From contig CAVTWY010000001.1 of NCBI GenBank assembly GCA_963738575.1, forward strand, positions 558,001-622,000: DNA of 64,000 nt, given 5' to 3'. This document shows positions 57,065 through 64,000 of the stretch, piece by piece. The position numbers and the translations under genes are program-made. Position 1 is the first letter of the stretch, and each line of letters begins with the position of its first letter. A model generated the notes under the pieces. That model saw nothing but the letters and a program-made list of their open reading frames with translations. It searched no databases and was not told the DNA's origin. The stretch is from CAVTWY01 sp963738575 (GTDB taxonomy: Bacteria > Pseudomonadota > Gammaproteobacteria > Burkholderiales > Burkholderiaceae_C).

Positions 57065-57274
57065 ATGCAAGAACGCAAAGAGACGATGGCGCGCCGAACC
57101 ATCTTGGGTGGTGCGGCGACGGTGGGCACCCTGGCTGTCGCAGCCACGCTGCTGCCGGGCCAACAGCAAGCGCAGCCTTTGGCAGGTGCTCCATCCAAGC
57201 CCGTCAGTGACACGTCGGCTGGGTATCGCCTGTCCGAGCACGTGAAGCAGTACTACGCCACCGCGCGAATCTGA
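57065..57274 (+). CDS. Small twin-arginine signal protein of the formate dehydrogenase operon
   Basis: A 69-residue protein beginning MQERKETMARRTILGGAATV, with an RR motif followed by a hydrophobic stretch (GTLAVAATLLPG). Short proteins of this sort regularly precede fdhA in betaproteobacteria and are annotated as FdhX-like or twin-arginine signal proteins; the function is unknown. The start was chosen by AGGAG at 57051. It lies 35 bp before fdhA. Confidence 0.72.
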   Translation: MQERKETMARRTILGGAATVGTLAVAATLLPGQQQAQPLAGAPSKPVSDTSAGYRLSEHVKQYYATARI

Positions 57275-57309
57275 ACCCCTTTTTAAGCCTTTCAGCAGGA
57301 GTCAGCAGC

Positions 57310-60270
57310 ATGCTACTTACACGCAAGGCAACCGGCGAAGGGGCGACACCGTCGTCCCGAGCGTTGGTTGACAGTTTGGCGCGCGGGGTCTCGCGCGCCA
57401 TTCCAACGATGGACCGACGCAAGTTTTTGCGACGCTCCGGTCTGGGGGTCGGCGCCGGCATGGCCGTGAGCCAGTTGACGCTGGTTCGCAAGGCGCAAGC
57501 CGCCGACCCAGTGGCAGCCAAAGACGGCGCCACCAAGATTGAAGTCAAACGCACGGTTTGTACCCATTGCTCGGTGGGATGCGCCATCGACGCCGTGGTT
57601 GAAAACGGCGTTTGGACGCGGCAAGAGCCGGTGTTCGATTCGCCCATCAACATGGGTGCCCACTGCGCCAAGGGTGCGGCGGTGCGCGATAACGGTCGCG
57701 GCGAGTTCCGACTCAAGTACCCCATGAAGCTGGTCAACGGCAAGTACCAGCGCATCACGTGGGACACCGCGCTGGAAGAAATCAGCGCGCGGCTGCTTGA
57801 GCTTCGCAAGCAGAGCGGCCCCGACTCCATCTTTGTGGTGGGATCTTGCAAACACAACAACGAGCAAGGGTACCTGCTCAGAAAGTGGATGTCCCTCTGG
57901 GGCAGTAACAACTGCGATCACCAGGCACGAATATGCCACTCCACGACAGTCGCCGGTGTGGCGAATACGTGGGGATACGGTGCGATGACCAACTCGTACA
58001 ACGACATGCAGAACACAAAAGCTGCGATGTACATTGGCTCCAACGCGGCAGAGGCTCATCCGGTTTCCGTGATGCACATGCTTCATGCCAAAGAAAAAGG
58101 CGCGAAGATGATCGTGGTCGACCCACGCTTCACGCGCACGGCCGCCAAAGCCGACCAGTACGTTCGCATCCGCTCGGGTTCGGACATTCCTTTCTTGTAT
58201 GGCGTGATGTATCACGTGTTCAAGAACAACTGGGACGACAAGAAGTATTTGAACGACCGCGTCTGGGGCATGGACAAAGTGCGCGACGAGGTGTTGGCCA
58301 AGTGGACACCCGACAAGGTGCTCGAGGCCAGCGGCGTCGACGAAGCCACTTGCTTCAACGTGGCCAAGACGATGGCCGAAAACCGCCCCAGCACGCTGGT
58401 TTGGTGCGTGGGCCACACGCAGCACACCATTGGCAATGCGATGGTGCGTGTGTCGTGCTTGCTGCAATTGGCTCTGGGCAACGTTGGCAAGTCGGGCGGC
58501 GGCGCCAACATCTTCCGCGGCCATGACAACGTGCAGGGCATCACCGACATCGGCTGCAACCCCGATTCACTGCCGGGCTACTACGGCATCGCCGAAGGCG
58601 CCTTCAAGCACTATGCCGCCGCGTGGGGTGTTGACTTTGAGTGGATGAAGAAGCAGTACGCGCCCGGCATGATGACCAAACCTGGTATGACGGTATCGCG
58701 CTGGGTTGACGGTGTGCTCGAGAAGAACGAGCTCATCGACCAAGAAAGCAACCTTCGTGGGTTGTTCTATTGGGGTCACGCGCCCAACTCGCAAACGCGC
58801 GGCCTGGAGTTGAAGAAGGCCATGGACAAGCTCGACCTGTTGGTCGTGGTGGACCCGTTCCCATCGGCCACAGCGGCGATGGCGGCCATGCCTGGCAAGG
58901 CCGAAGACCTCAACCCGAACCGGGCCGTGTACTTGCTGCCGGCCACCACACAGTTTGAAACCAGTGGGTCCGTAACCGCCTCCAACCGCTCACTGCAGTG
59001 GCGTGAGAAGGTGATCGAGCCTCTGTACGAGTCGCGTACCGATCACATGATCATGTACCAGCTTGCACAAAAGTTGGGCTTTGACAAAGAGCTGGTCAAG
59101 AACTACAAGATGCAGACGGTGAAGGGCAACCCTGAGCCGATCCCTGACGACATCTTGCGAGAAATGAACCGCTCGGTCTGGACCATCGGCTACACCGGCC
59201 AGAGCCCTGAGCGCTTGCAGGCGCACATGCGCAACATGCATGTGTTTGACGCCAACACGCTGCGCGCCAAAGGCGGTGTGGACAAGCTCACCGGCTACAA
59301 GCTCGACGGTGACCACTTCGGCTTGCCATGGCCTTGTTATGGCACGCCCGAGATGAAGCACCCCGGCACGCACAACCTCTACGACACGTCCAAACACGTG
59401 ATGGACGGCGGTGGCAACTTCCGCGCCAACTTTGGGGTGGAGCGCGACGGCACCAGCTTGTTGGCCGAAGACGGCTCGCATTCCAAAGGCGCTGACATCA
59501 CCACGGGCTACCCCGAGTTTGACCACGTCCTGTTGAAAAAATTGGGCTGGTGGGACGAGCTGACCGAGGTCGAGAAGAAGGCGGCCGAGGGCAAAAACTG
59601 GAAGACCGACCCGCTTGGCGGCATCATCCGTGTGGCGATGAAGAACCACGGCTGTCACCCCTTTGGCAATGCCAAGGCCAGGGCGGTGGTGTGGAACTTC
59701 CCCGACGCCATCCCGCAACATCGCGAGCCGATTTACTCGACCCGCCCCGAGCTGGTGGCCAAGTACCCGACGCATGACGACCGCAAAACGGCGTGGCGTT
59801 TGCCCATTTTGTTCAAGTCACTTCAAGAGAAGAACAAGGAGATCGGCAAAACGTTCCCGCTCATCATGACCAGCGGGCGTTTGGTGGAGTACGAGGGGGG
59901 TGGCGACGAAACGCGCTCCAACCGCTTCTTGGCCGAGCTGCAGCAGCACATGTTTGTTGAGGTGAACCCCGCCACAGCCAACGACCGGGGCTTCCGCAAT
60001 GGCGAGGATGTGTGGGTGTCAACGCCAACGGGCGCGCGCATCAAGGTAAAGGCTTTGGTGACGGAGCGTGTGGACCGCGAGACGGTCTTCATGCCTTACC
60101 ACTTTGCCGGCCATTGGCAAGGCGTGGACATGAACCAGTACTACCCTGCTGGGGCAGCGCCAATCATTCGCGGCGAAGCCGTGAACACCGCCACCACCTA
60201 TGGCTACGACATTGTCACGATGATGCAAGAAACCAAGACGACGGTTTGTCAGTTGGAAAAGGCGGCATGA
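57310..60270 (+). CDS. fdhA: Formate dehydrogenase, catalytic subunit; probable selenoprotein with Sec at a TGC codon
   Basis: A 986-residue periplasmic molybdopterin enzyme oxidising formate to CO2. A twin-arginine signal (DRRKFLRRSGLG, residues 35-46) precedes a 4Fe-4S site CTHCSVGC (Cys84, 87, 91) with Cys119, and Lys121 in CAKGA. The active site is ARICHSTTVAG: residue 209 (codon TGC, 57934-57936) aligns with the selenocysteine of E. coli FdnG/FdhF and His210 with the catalytic His. Conventional reading gives Cys209, and Cys-type enzymes exist. Here, however, a SECIS-like hairpin follows the codon and the nearby tRNA-Sec has a GCA anticodon, so Sec209 is inferred. No second internal TGA exists. 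First large gene of an operon with the iron-sulfur and cytochrome b subunits and fdhD. Confidence 0.93.
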   Translation: MLLTRKATGEGATPSSRALVDSLARGVSRAIPTMDRRKFLRRSGLGVGAGMAVSQLTLVRKAQAADPVAAKDGATKIEVKRTVCTHCSVGCAIDAVVENGVWTRQEPVFDSPINMGAHCAKGAAVRDNGRGEFRLKYPMKLVNGKYQRITWDTALEEISARLLELRKQSGPDSIFVVGSCKHNNEQGYLLRKWMSLWGSNNCDHQARICHSTTVAGVANTWGYGAMTNSYNDMQNTKAAMYIGSNAAEAHPVSVMHMLHAKEKGAKMIVVDPRFTRTAAKADQYVRIRSGSDIPFLYGVMYHVFKNNWDDKKYLNDRVWGMDKVRDEVLAKWTPDKVLEASGVDEATCFNVAKTMAENRPSTLVWCVGHTQHTIGNAMVRVSCLLQLALGNVGKSGGGANIFRGHDNVQGITDIGCNPDSLPGYYGIAEGAFKHYAAAWGVDFEWMKKQYAPGMMTKPGMTVSRWVDGVLEKNELIDQESNLRGLFYWGHAPNSQTRGLELKKAMDKLDLLVVVDPFPSATAAMAAMPGKAEDLNPNRAVYLLPATTQFETSGSVTASNRSLQWREKVIEPLYESRTDHMIMYQLAQKLGFDKELVKNYKMQTVKGNPEPIPDDILREMNRSVWTIGYTGQSPERLQAHMRNMHVFDANTLRAKGGVDKLTGYKLDGDHFGLPWPCYGTPEMKHPGTHNLYDTSKHVMDGGGNFRANFGVERDGTSLLAEDGSHSKGADITTGYPEFDHVLLKKLGWWDELTEVEKKAAEGKNWKTDPLGGIIRVAMKNHGCHPFGNAKARAVVWNFPDAIPQHREPIYSTRPELVAKYPTHDDRKTAWRLPILFKSLQEKNKEIGKTFPLIMTSGRLVEYEGGGDETRSNRFLAELQQHMFVEVNPATANDRGFRNGEDVWVSTPTGARIKVKALVTERVDRETVFMPYHFAGHWQGVDMNQYYPAGAAPIIRGEAVNTATTYGYDIVTMMQETKTTVCQLEKAA
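57934..57972 (+). promoter_or_regulatory. SECIS-like hairpin following a TGC codon in fdhA
   Basis: With the codon TGC as bases 1-3, the apical stem TCGCC (57950-57954) pairs with GGCGA (57960-57964) around loop GGTGT (57955-57959). A lower stem CCACG (57941-57945) pairs with CGTGG (57968-57972). As I recall E. coli fdhF, the essential loop G23/U24 and bulged U17 sit at bases 23, 24 and 17; here base 17 is U and bases 23-24 are G and U. The local codons (CGA, ATA, ACA, GTC) are unlike the gene's usual choice, which fits selection on RNA shape. SelB binding is not shown. Confidence 0.75.
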
Positions 60271-60271
60271 C

Positions 60272-60901
60272 ATGGCAAGAATGAAGTTTATTTGTGACGC
60301 CGAGCGATGCATCGAATGCAACGGTTGCGTCACGGCCTGCAAAGCCGAGCACGATGTGCCCTGGGGTGTTAACCGCCGACGCGTGGTGACACTCAATGAC
60401 GGCGTGCCCGGCGAGAAGAGCATCTCGGTGGCGTGCATGCATTGCAGCGACGCGCCGTGCATGGCCGTTTGCCCCGTCGATTGTTTTTACAAGACTGACG
60501 AAGGCGTGGTCTTGCATGACAAAGACACTTGCATCGGCTGTGGCTACTGCTCGTACGCCTGCCCCTTTGGCGCGCCGCAGTTCCCCACCAATGGCACGTT
60601 TGGCCTGCGCGGCAAGATGGACAAGTGCACGTTTTGTGCCGGGGGCCCAGAAGCCAACGGTTCGGCCGCCGAGAACGAAAAGTACGGGCGCAACCGCCTG
60701 GCCGAAGGCAAGTTGCCAGCATGCGCCGAGCAGTGCTCGACCAAGGCCCTGTTGGGCGGTGACGGCGATGTGGTGGCCGACATCTTCCGCAACCGCGTGC
60801 TGGTGCGTGGCAAGGGCAGCGAGGTATGGGGTTGGGGCACGGCCTACGGCAAACCAGCCACGGGCGGTGCACCGGGCGCTACCACGGGTACCAAGTCATG
60901 A
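60272..60901 (+). CDS. fdhB: Formate dehydrogenase iron-sulfur subunit
   Basis: A 209-residue ferredoxin-like subunit with four 4Fe-4S motifs: CIECNGCVTACK, CMHCSDAPCMAVCPVD, CIGCGYCSYACPFG, and CTFC with PACAEQC. It passes electrons from the catalytic subunit to the cytochrome b. It is shorter than E. coli FdnH and lacks the C-terminal membrane helix. The start lies 1 bp after the fdhA stop; the stop overlaps the lipoprotein start (ATGA). Confidence 0.92.
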   Translation: MARMKFICDAERCIECNGCVTACKAEHDVPWGVNRRRVVTLNDGVPGEKSISVACMHCSDAPCMAVCPVDCFYKTDEGVVLHDKDTCIGCGYCSYACPFGAPQFPTNGTFGLRGKMDKCTFCAGGPEANGSAAENEKYGRNRLAEGKLPACAEQCSTKALLGGDGDVVADIFRNRVLVRGKGSEVWGWGTAYGKPATGGAPGATTGTKS

Positions 60902-61161
60902 AGTGCCTCACCCTAACAAGAAGCCTTGCAGTCGTCGCTGTGGCCACGTCAGCCTTGCTGATGGGCTGCGGCGAAAAGGTTCAGACGGCCCAAAAGAGCG
61001 AACGCAAGCAAGACGTGCCCGGATGGAAGGGCGCCAACCAAGACTTTGCGGCACCTGGCTGGAAGCCCAGCGATGAAGCCGCATGGCAGCGCCAACTCAA
61101 CCATCGCGCGCAGTCTCAAAACGAGTACATCCGAGTGGGTGCTCAAAAATCGGGCTCCTGA
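60898..61161 (+). CDS. Small lipoprotein of the formate dehydrogenase operon
   Basis: An 87-residue protein with a lipoprotein signal (SLAVVAVATSALLMGC, Cys at 24) and a charged mature part with a duplicated motif (PGWKGANQDF and PGWKPSDEAAW). It is translationally coupled to fdhB. The function is unknown; perhaps it is a membrane-associated assembly factor, since it lies between the fdhB and cytochrome genes. Confidence 0.65.
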   Translation: MKCLTLTRSLAVVAVATSALLMGCGEKVQTAQKSERKQDVPGWKGANQDFAAPGWKPSDEAAWQRQLNHRAQSQNEYIRVGAQKSGS

Positions 61162-61225
61162 ACAACCGTCGGTTGACAAAAGCCGTCTGGCGCAAAGCAT
61201 GAAACTCGGCAGAGGGAGTGGCTCG

Positions 61226-62395
61226 ATGACAAATAAGTGGTTGATGGCGGCGGGTGTTGCCGTGGGCTTGATGCTTGGCGCTTCGACGGTGATGGCGCAG
61301 CAAGCGCAACCCGCGGCACCGGCTGGAACAGGCGCTCCGACGGGGTTTGTCGCCCCTGCCGAGCCCAAGGCTGACGAAACCAACGCGCAACGCGGTAAAA
61401 CGCAACCGGGCAACAACTCGCCGTTTTGGCGTGATGTGCGAACCAGCGGTGACAAGCCTGGGTTCACCACCCTGCCCGGACTGGAAAAGGGCGTGTTGAT
61501 TCAGCCCTTCACGCAGTACCCTGGCAGCAGCTTCACCACGGCGGGTGAGGCTTGGCGGCAAGTGCGCAACGGCTACATCATTCCCTACGGCGGCGCATTG
61601 GTGTTGATCGCGTTGTTGGCGCTGGGTATTTTTTATTTCACCAAAGGGCCTTTGGGTGGGCACACGGCTTACACCGGGCGCAAGATCGAACGCTTCACGC
61701 CCTTTGAACGGGCCGCCCACTGGACCAACGCGATTGCATTCGTGGTGCTTGCCGTGTCGGGCTTGGTGATGGCTTTTGGCAAGTTCTTGATGCTGCCGGT
61801 GATCGGCAGCACCTTGTTTGGCTACCTAACATACGCCCTGAAAACCGCCCATAACTTTGCTGGCCCGTTGTTTGCGGTGTCACTGGTGGTGGTGTTCGTC
61901 ACGTTTGTGCGCGACAACTTCCCGCGCGCTGGTGACCTGAAGTGGCTGATGACATTTGGTGGCATGGCCAGCAAGGGCGGCCTTGAAGTGCCTTCGCATC
62001 GTTTTAACGCCGCTGAAAAAGTATTGTTCTGGGGTGGTGTGTTTGCCCTGGGCGCCACGGTGGTGGCTTCGGGCCTGGTTCTCGACAAGCTGGTGCCTTG
62101 GTGGGTGGCTGACACGCGCGGCAACATGCAAATTGCGCTCATCGTGCACGGCATCTCGACGATTCTGATGATGGCCCTGTTTGCAGGGCACATCTACATG
62201 GGCACCGTGGGCACCAAAGATGCCTACAAGGCCATGCGCACGGGCTATGTGGATGAAGGTTGGGCCACCGAGCATCACAAGTTGTGGGCTGATGATGTGC
62301 GCGCAGGCCGCATCCCCGCGCAGCGCTCGCCATTGCCTGCCACGGGCGACGCGTCAACCCTTTTGGGCGCGGGCCACCAACAACCCGCCCGCTGA
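61226..62395 (+). CDS. fdhC: Formate dehydrogenase cytochrome b556 subunit
   Basis: A 389-residue gamma subunit with an extra N-terminus: a signal-like segment (WLMAAGVAVGLMLGASTVMA), about 100 polar residues, then five hydrophobic helices. Candidate haem ligands are His in ERAAHWTNAIAF, TAHNFAGPLF, LIVHGISTILM and FAGHIYMGTVG. It anchors the enzyme and passes electrons to quinone. The start at 61226 follows AGGGAG; an upstream ATG at 61199 is less likely. Confidence 0.88.
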   Translation: MTNKWLMAAGVAVGLMLGASTVMAQQAQPAAPAGTGAPTGFVAPAEPKADETNAQRGKTQPGNNSPFWRDVRTSGDKPGFTTLPGLEKGVLIQPFTQYPGSSFTTAGEAWRQVRNGYIIPYGGALVLIALLALGIFYFTKGPLGGHTAYTGRKIERFTPFERAAHWTNAIAFVVLAVSGLVMAFGKFLMLPVIGSTLFGYLTYALKTAHNFAGPLFAVSLVVVFVTFVRDNFPRAGDLKWLMTFGGMASKGGLEVPSHRFNAAEKVLFWGGVFALGATVVASGLVLDKLVPWWVADTRGNMQIALIVHGISTILMMALFAGHIYMGTVGTKDAYKAMRTGYVDEGWATEHHKLWADDVRAGRIPAQRSPLPATGDASTLLGAGHQQPAR

Positions 62396-62408
62396 ACACG
62401 GAGTGACC

Positions 62409-62786
62409 ATGAAACTGAATGCGCTTTTGACCGTTGTTGCCACGTTGTGTATCGCGTCTGTTGTTCACGCGAAACTACCAGCCCCAGCGCCACCAACGCC
62501 TGAGGCTAAAGCAAAGGCCGCTGAAGCCGCCGCAAAGACAGCCTGGGCTGGCAAGGTCGAGGGCTTTCAGTTGTGTCGCTCGATGGACAAGGTTGCTACA
62601 CGCTACCTTGCCGACGCCAAGGCCCGCAACGTCACGCCCACGCCCAACCCCACGGCCACGCCCGCGTGCGCGGACCCAGGTGCGTTTGTGTACGTGGCGC
62701 CTGGTGCAACCGCTGTTGCGCCAGCCGCAGCAGCACCTGCACCGGCCCCCGCCGCCGCGCAGGCGGCTGCGCCCGTTAAAAAGTAA
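62409..62786 (+). CDS. Exported Ala/Pro-rich protein of the formate dehydrogenase operon
   Basis: A 125-residue protein with a signal peptide (MKLNALLTVVATLCIASVVHA) and a central conserved-looking part (GFQLCRSMDKVATRYLADAK, then CADPGAFVYV) with two Cys that could form a disulfide. The tail is almost only Ala and Pro. The family is unknown to me. It lies 13 bp after the cytochrome gene, so it is probably part of the operon. Confidence 0.6.
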   Translation: MKLNALLTVVATLCIASVVHAKLPAPAPPTPEAKAKAAEAAAKTAWAGKVEGFQLCRSMDKVATRYLADAKARNVTPTPNPTATPACADPGAFVYVAPGATAVAPAAAAPAPAPAAAQAAAPVKK

Positions 62787-62799
62787 GGGCCCAGCCGCG

Positions 62800-63669
62800 A
62801 TGATGCGCGAGCGCCCGCGTCTGACACAAAGCTCCGTCGCGCTCACGCGCGAGATTGATGTCATTGACGAGTTCGGTGGCCACCGACGCATCCACATCCC
62901 CGACGAACGTTCGTTGGCGGTGTACGTCGACAAGCGCGAGGTGGTGACGCTGATGACCTTGGGTGCCGCGCCCGAGTTGCTGGTGCTGGGGTACTTGCGC
63001 AACCAACGCCTGATTGCGTCGGTGCACGATGTTGAGTCGGTGACCGTCGATTGGGACGTTTCAGCAGCCGCCGTCAAAACACGGGCTGGCGTGGTAGACA
63101 TCGAGGCCAAAACAGCCAAGCGTTCGGTCACCACTGGCTGTGGACAGGGCACGATGTTTGGCGACTGGATGGACCAGGTGGACGCGGTTGAACTGCCTGA
63201 TGCCCGCGCTGCGCGCATCCGCCAAAGTGCCTTGGCATCGATGTTAGAGACCCTGCGCTTGCAGCCGTCCATTCACCGACAGGCGGGCTCGGTGCACGGC
63301 TGTGCCTTGTTTCGGATCACTGGCGGAGCGCCCGAGTTGTTAACCTTTGTGGAAGACGTGGGGCGTCACAACGCGCTCGACACGATCGCTGGCTGGATGG
63401 GCATGAACGGCGTCAGTGGCCACGACAAAGCTTTTTACACCACCGGGCGCCTGACCAGTGAGATGGTGATGAAATCAGCACAAATGGGCGTGCCCATTGT
63501 GGTGTCCCGCAATGGCGTGACGGCCATGGGCCATGCCTTGGCCACCCGGTTGGGGCTGGCCTTGTTTGGCCGCGCGTCCAACAAGCACTTTCTTTGCTAC
63601 TGTGGCGCCGACCGCTTTGACGCCGAGCCGCTGCCCGAGCGACCTATCGTGCGCGTGGTGAGCGGCTGA
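62800..63669 (+). CDS. fdhD: Formate dehydrogenase accessory sulfurtransferase FdhD
   Basis: A 289-residue FdhD, which moves sulfur from the IscS desulfurase to the molybdenum cofactor and is needed for active formate dehydrogenase. The family markers VTTGCGQGTMFGD (the CxxC pair is represented here by a single Cys in TGCG) and FVEDVGRHNALDTIAGW are visible. Double ATG at 62800/62803. It is the last gene of the fdh operon and converges on urtE. Confidence 0.92.
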   Translation: MMRERPRLTQSSVALTREIDVIDEFGGHRRIHIPDERSLAVYVDKREVVTLMTLGAAPELLVLGYLRNQRLIASVHDVESVTVDWDVSAAAVKTRAGVVDIEAKTAKRSVTTGCGQGTMFGDWMDQVDAVELPDARAARIRQSALASMLETLRLQPSIHRQAGSVHGCALFRITGGAPELLTFVEDVGRHNALDTIAGWMGMNGVSGHDKAFYTTGRLTSEMVMKSAQMGVPIVVSRNGVTAMGHALATRLGLALFGRASNKHFLCYCGADRFDAEPLPERPIVRVVSG

Positions 63670-63699
63670 CGACACCCCTCCAAAAAAAAGCCATGCTGG

Positions 63700-64000
63700 C
63701 TAGATGGCCACCCGCTCTCGAACACCGTCAGCCACCATGTTTTTGCCAAGCCCTTGGGCCACCACGGCGCCGCGCTCCATCACCACATAGTGATCGGCCA
63801 GCTCGGCGGCAAAGTCCACGTACTGCTCAACCAGCACGATCGCCATCGTGCCGCGGTTGGCCAGCATGCGGATCACGCGTCCAATGTCTTGGATGATGTT
63901 CGGCTGAATGCCCTCGGTGGGCTCGTCCAGCAACAACACGCGTGGCCCGGGCGCCAAGGCGCGGGCAATCGCCAGCTGTTGTTGCTGCCCCCCTGACAGG
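63700..64000 (-). CDS. urtE: ABC transporter ATPase, UrtE-like (partial)
   Basis: The C-terminal 99 residues of an ABC ATPase, cut by the window end. The signature LSGGQQQQLAIARAL and Walker B RVLLLDEPTEGIQPNIIQDI are visible, followed by the H-loop region and DFAAELADHYVVMERGAVVA. This pattern is typical of UrtE, the second ATPase of the urea transporter UrtABCDE, within the LivF group. The remaining urt genes would lie beyond the window. Confidence 0.82.
   Translation of the reverse strand, partial: LSGGQQQQLAIARALAPGPRVLLLDEPTEGIQPNIIQDIGRVIRMLANRGTMAIVLVEQYVDFAAELADHYVVMERGAVVAQGLGKNMVADGVRERVAI

Overview
The window reads as chromosomal DNA of a GC-rich betaproteobacterium, most likely Burkholderiales (Comamonadaceae-like). 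This rests on gene content (DUF3460, DUF3297, DUF3305/DUF3306 formate dehydrogenase accessory proteins, a fused 1210-residue 5-oxoprolinase, a UrtE-type ABC ATPase) and on strong G/C preference at third codon positions. The identification is an inference; no rRNA is present.

Layout. 1-1129: left-truncated IS3-family element (IS2-like ends) abutting a MoxR / DUF58 / BatA-like operon (1135-4191, minus). 4222-15524: housekeeping and cell-envelope genes (trypsin-like protease, TatD, spermidine synthase-like protein, GspE/PilB-type ATPase, M48 protease, TPR protein, NTP/NDP-transporter-like MFS protein, FkbM methyltransferase, glycosyltransferase, and a CoA-transferase broken by one in-frame TGA). 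15575-15864: a 75-residue gene of unknown function under a textbook LexA operator. 16.6-25.2 kb: an accessory island. Its left part (about 17.0-20.6 kb) is a cluster of integron gene cassettes with recognisable attC sites but no integrase in view, carrying two toxin-antitoxin modules and two IS1182-family elements that both entered an attC core at the same base. Its right part holds resistance-like genes (DHFR/RibD-like, two GNATs, VOC protein, class D beta-lactamase-like). 25.2-34.8 kb: core genes (FAD protein, ScpA, BamE-like lipoprotein, SulP transporter, MetG, PAS sensor, ApbC).

34.8-38.8 kb is a formate dehydrogenase accessory cluster (DUF3305, DUF3306, multi-cluster ferredoxin, TorD-like chaperone). 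38.9-47.3 kb looks like a catabolic unit: LysR regulator, DUF1445 protein, TRAP transporter (large permease frameshifted) and 5-oxoprolinase, consistent with use of D-glutamate or 5-oxoproline. 47.3-52.2 kb: a nuclease-DinG-like helicase fusion, a lipoprotein hydrolase, a YebC-like protein and DUF3297.

The most important region is 52.2-63.7 kb: selA, selC, selB and a respiratory formate dehydrogenase operon with fdhD. The tRNA-Sec gene has all tRNA-Sec hallmarks (8-bp acceptor stem, 5-bp T stem, long variable arm, G73) but its anticodon is GCA, which reads cysteine codons, instead of UCA. The fdhA gene has TGC, not TGA, at the selenocysteine position, followed by a SECIS-like hairpin whose GGU loop lies at the same distance as in E. 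coli fdhF. Together these suggest that selenocysteine is inserted at a cysteine codon. This kind of recoding has been reported in a few other bacteria, but it would be missed by ordinary annotation. A partial urea-transporter ATPase gene closes the window.
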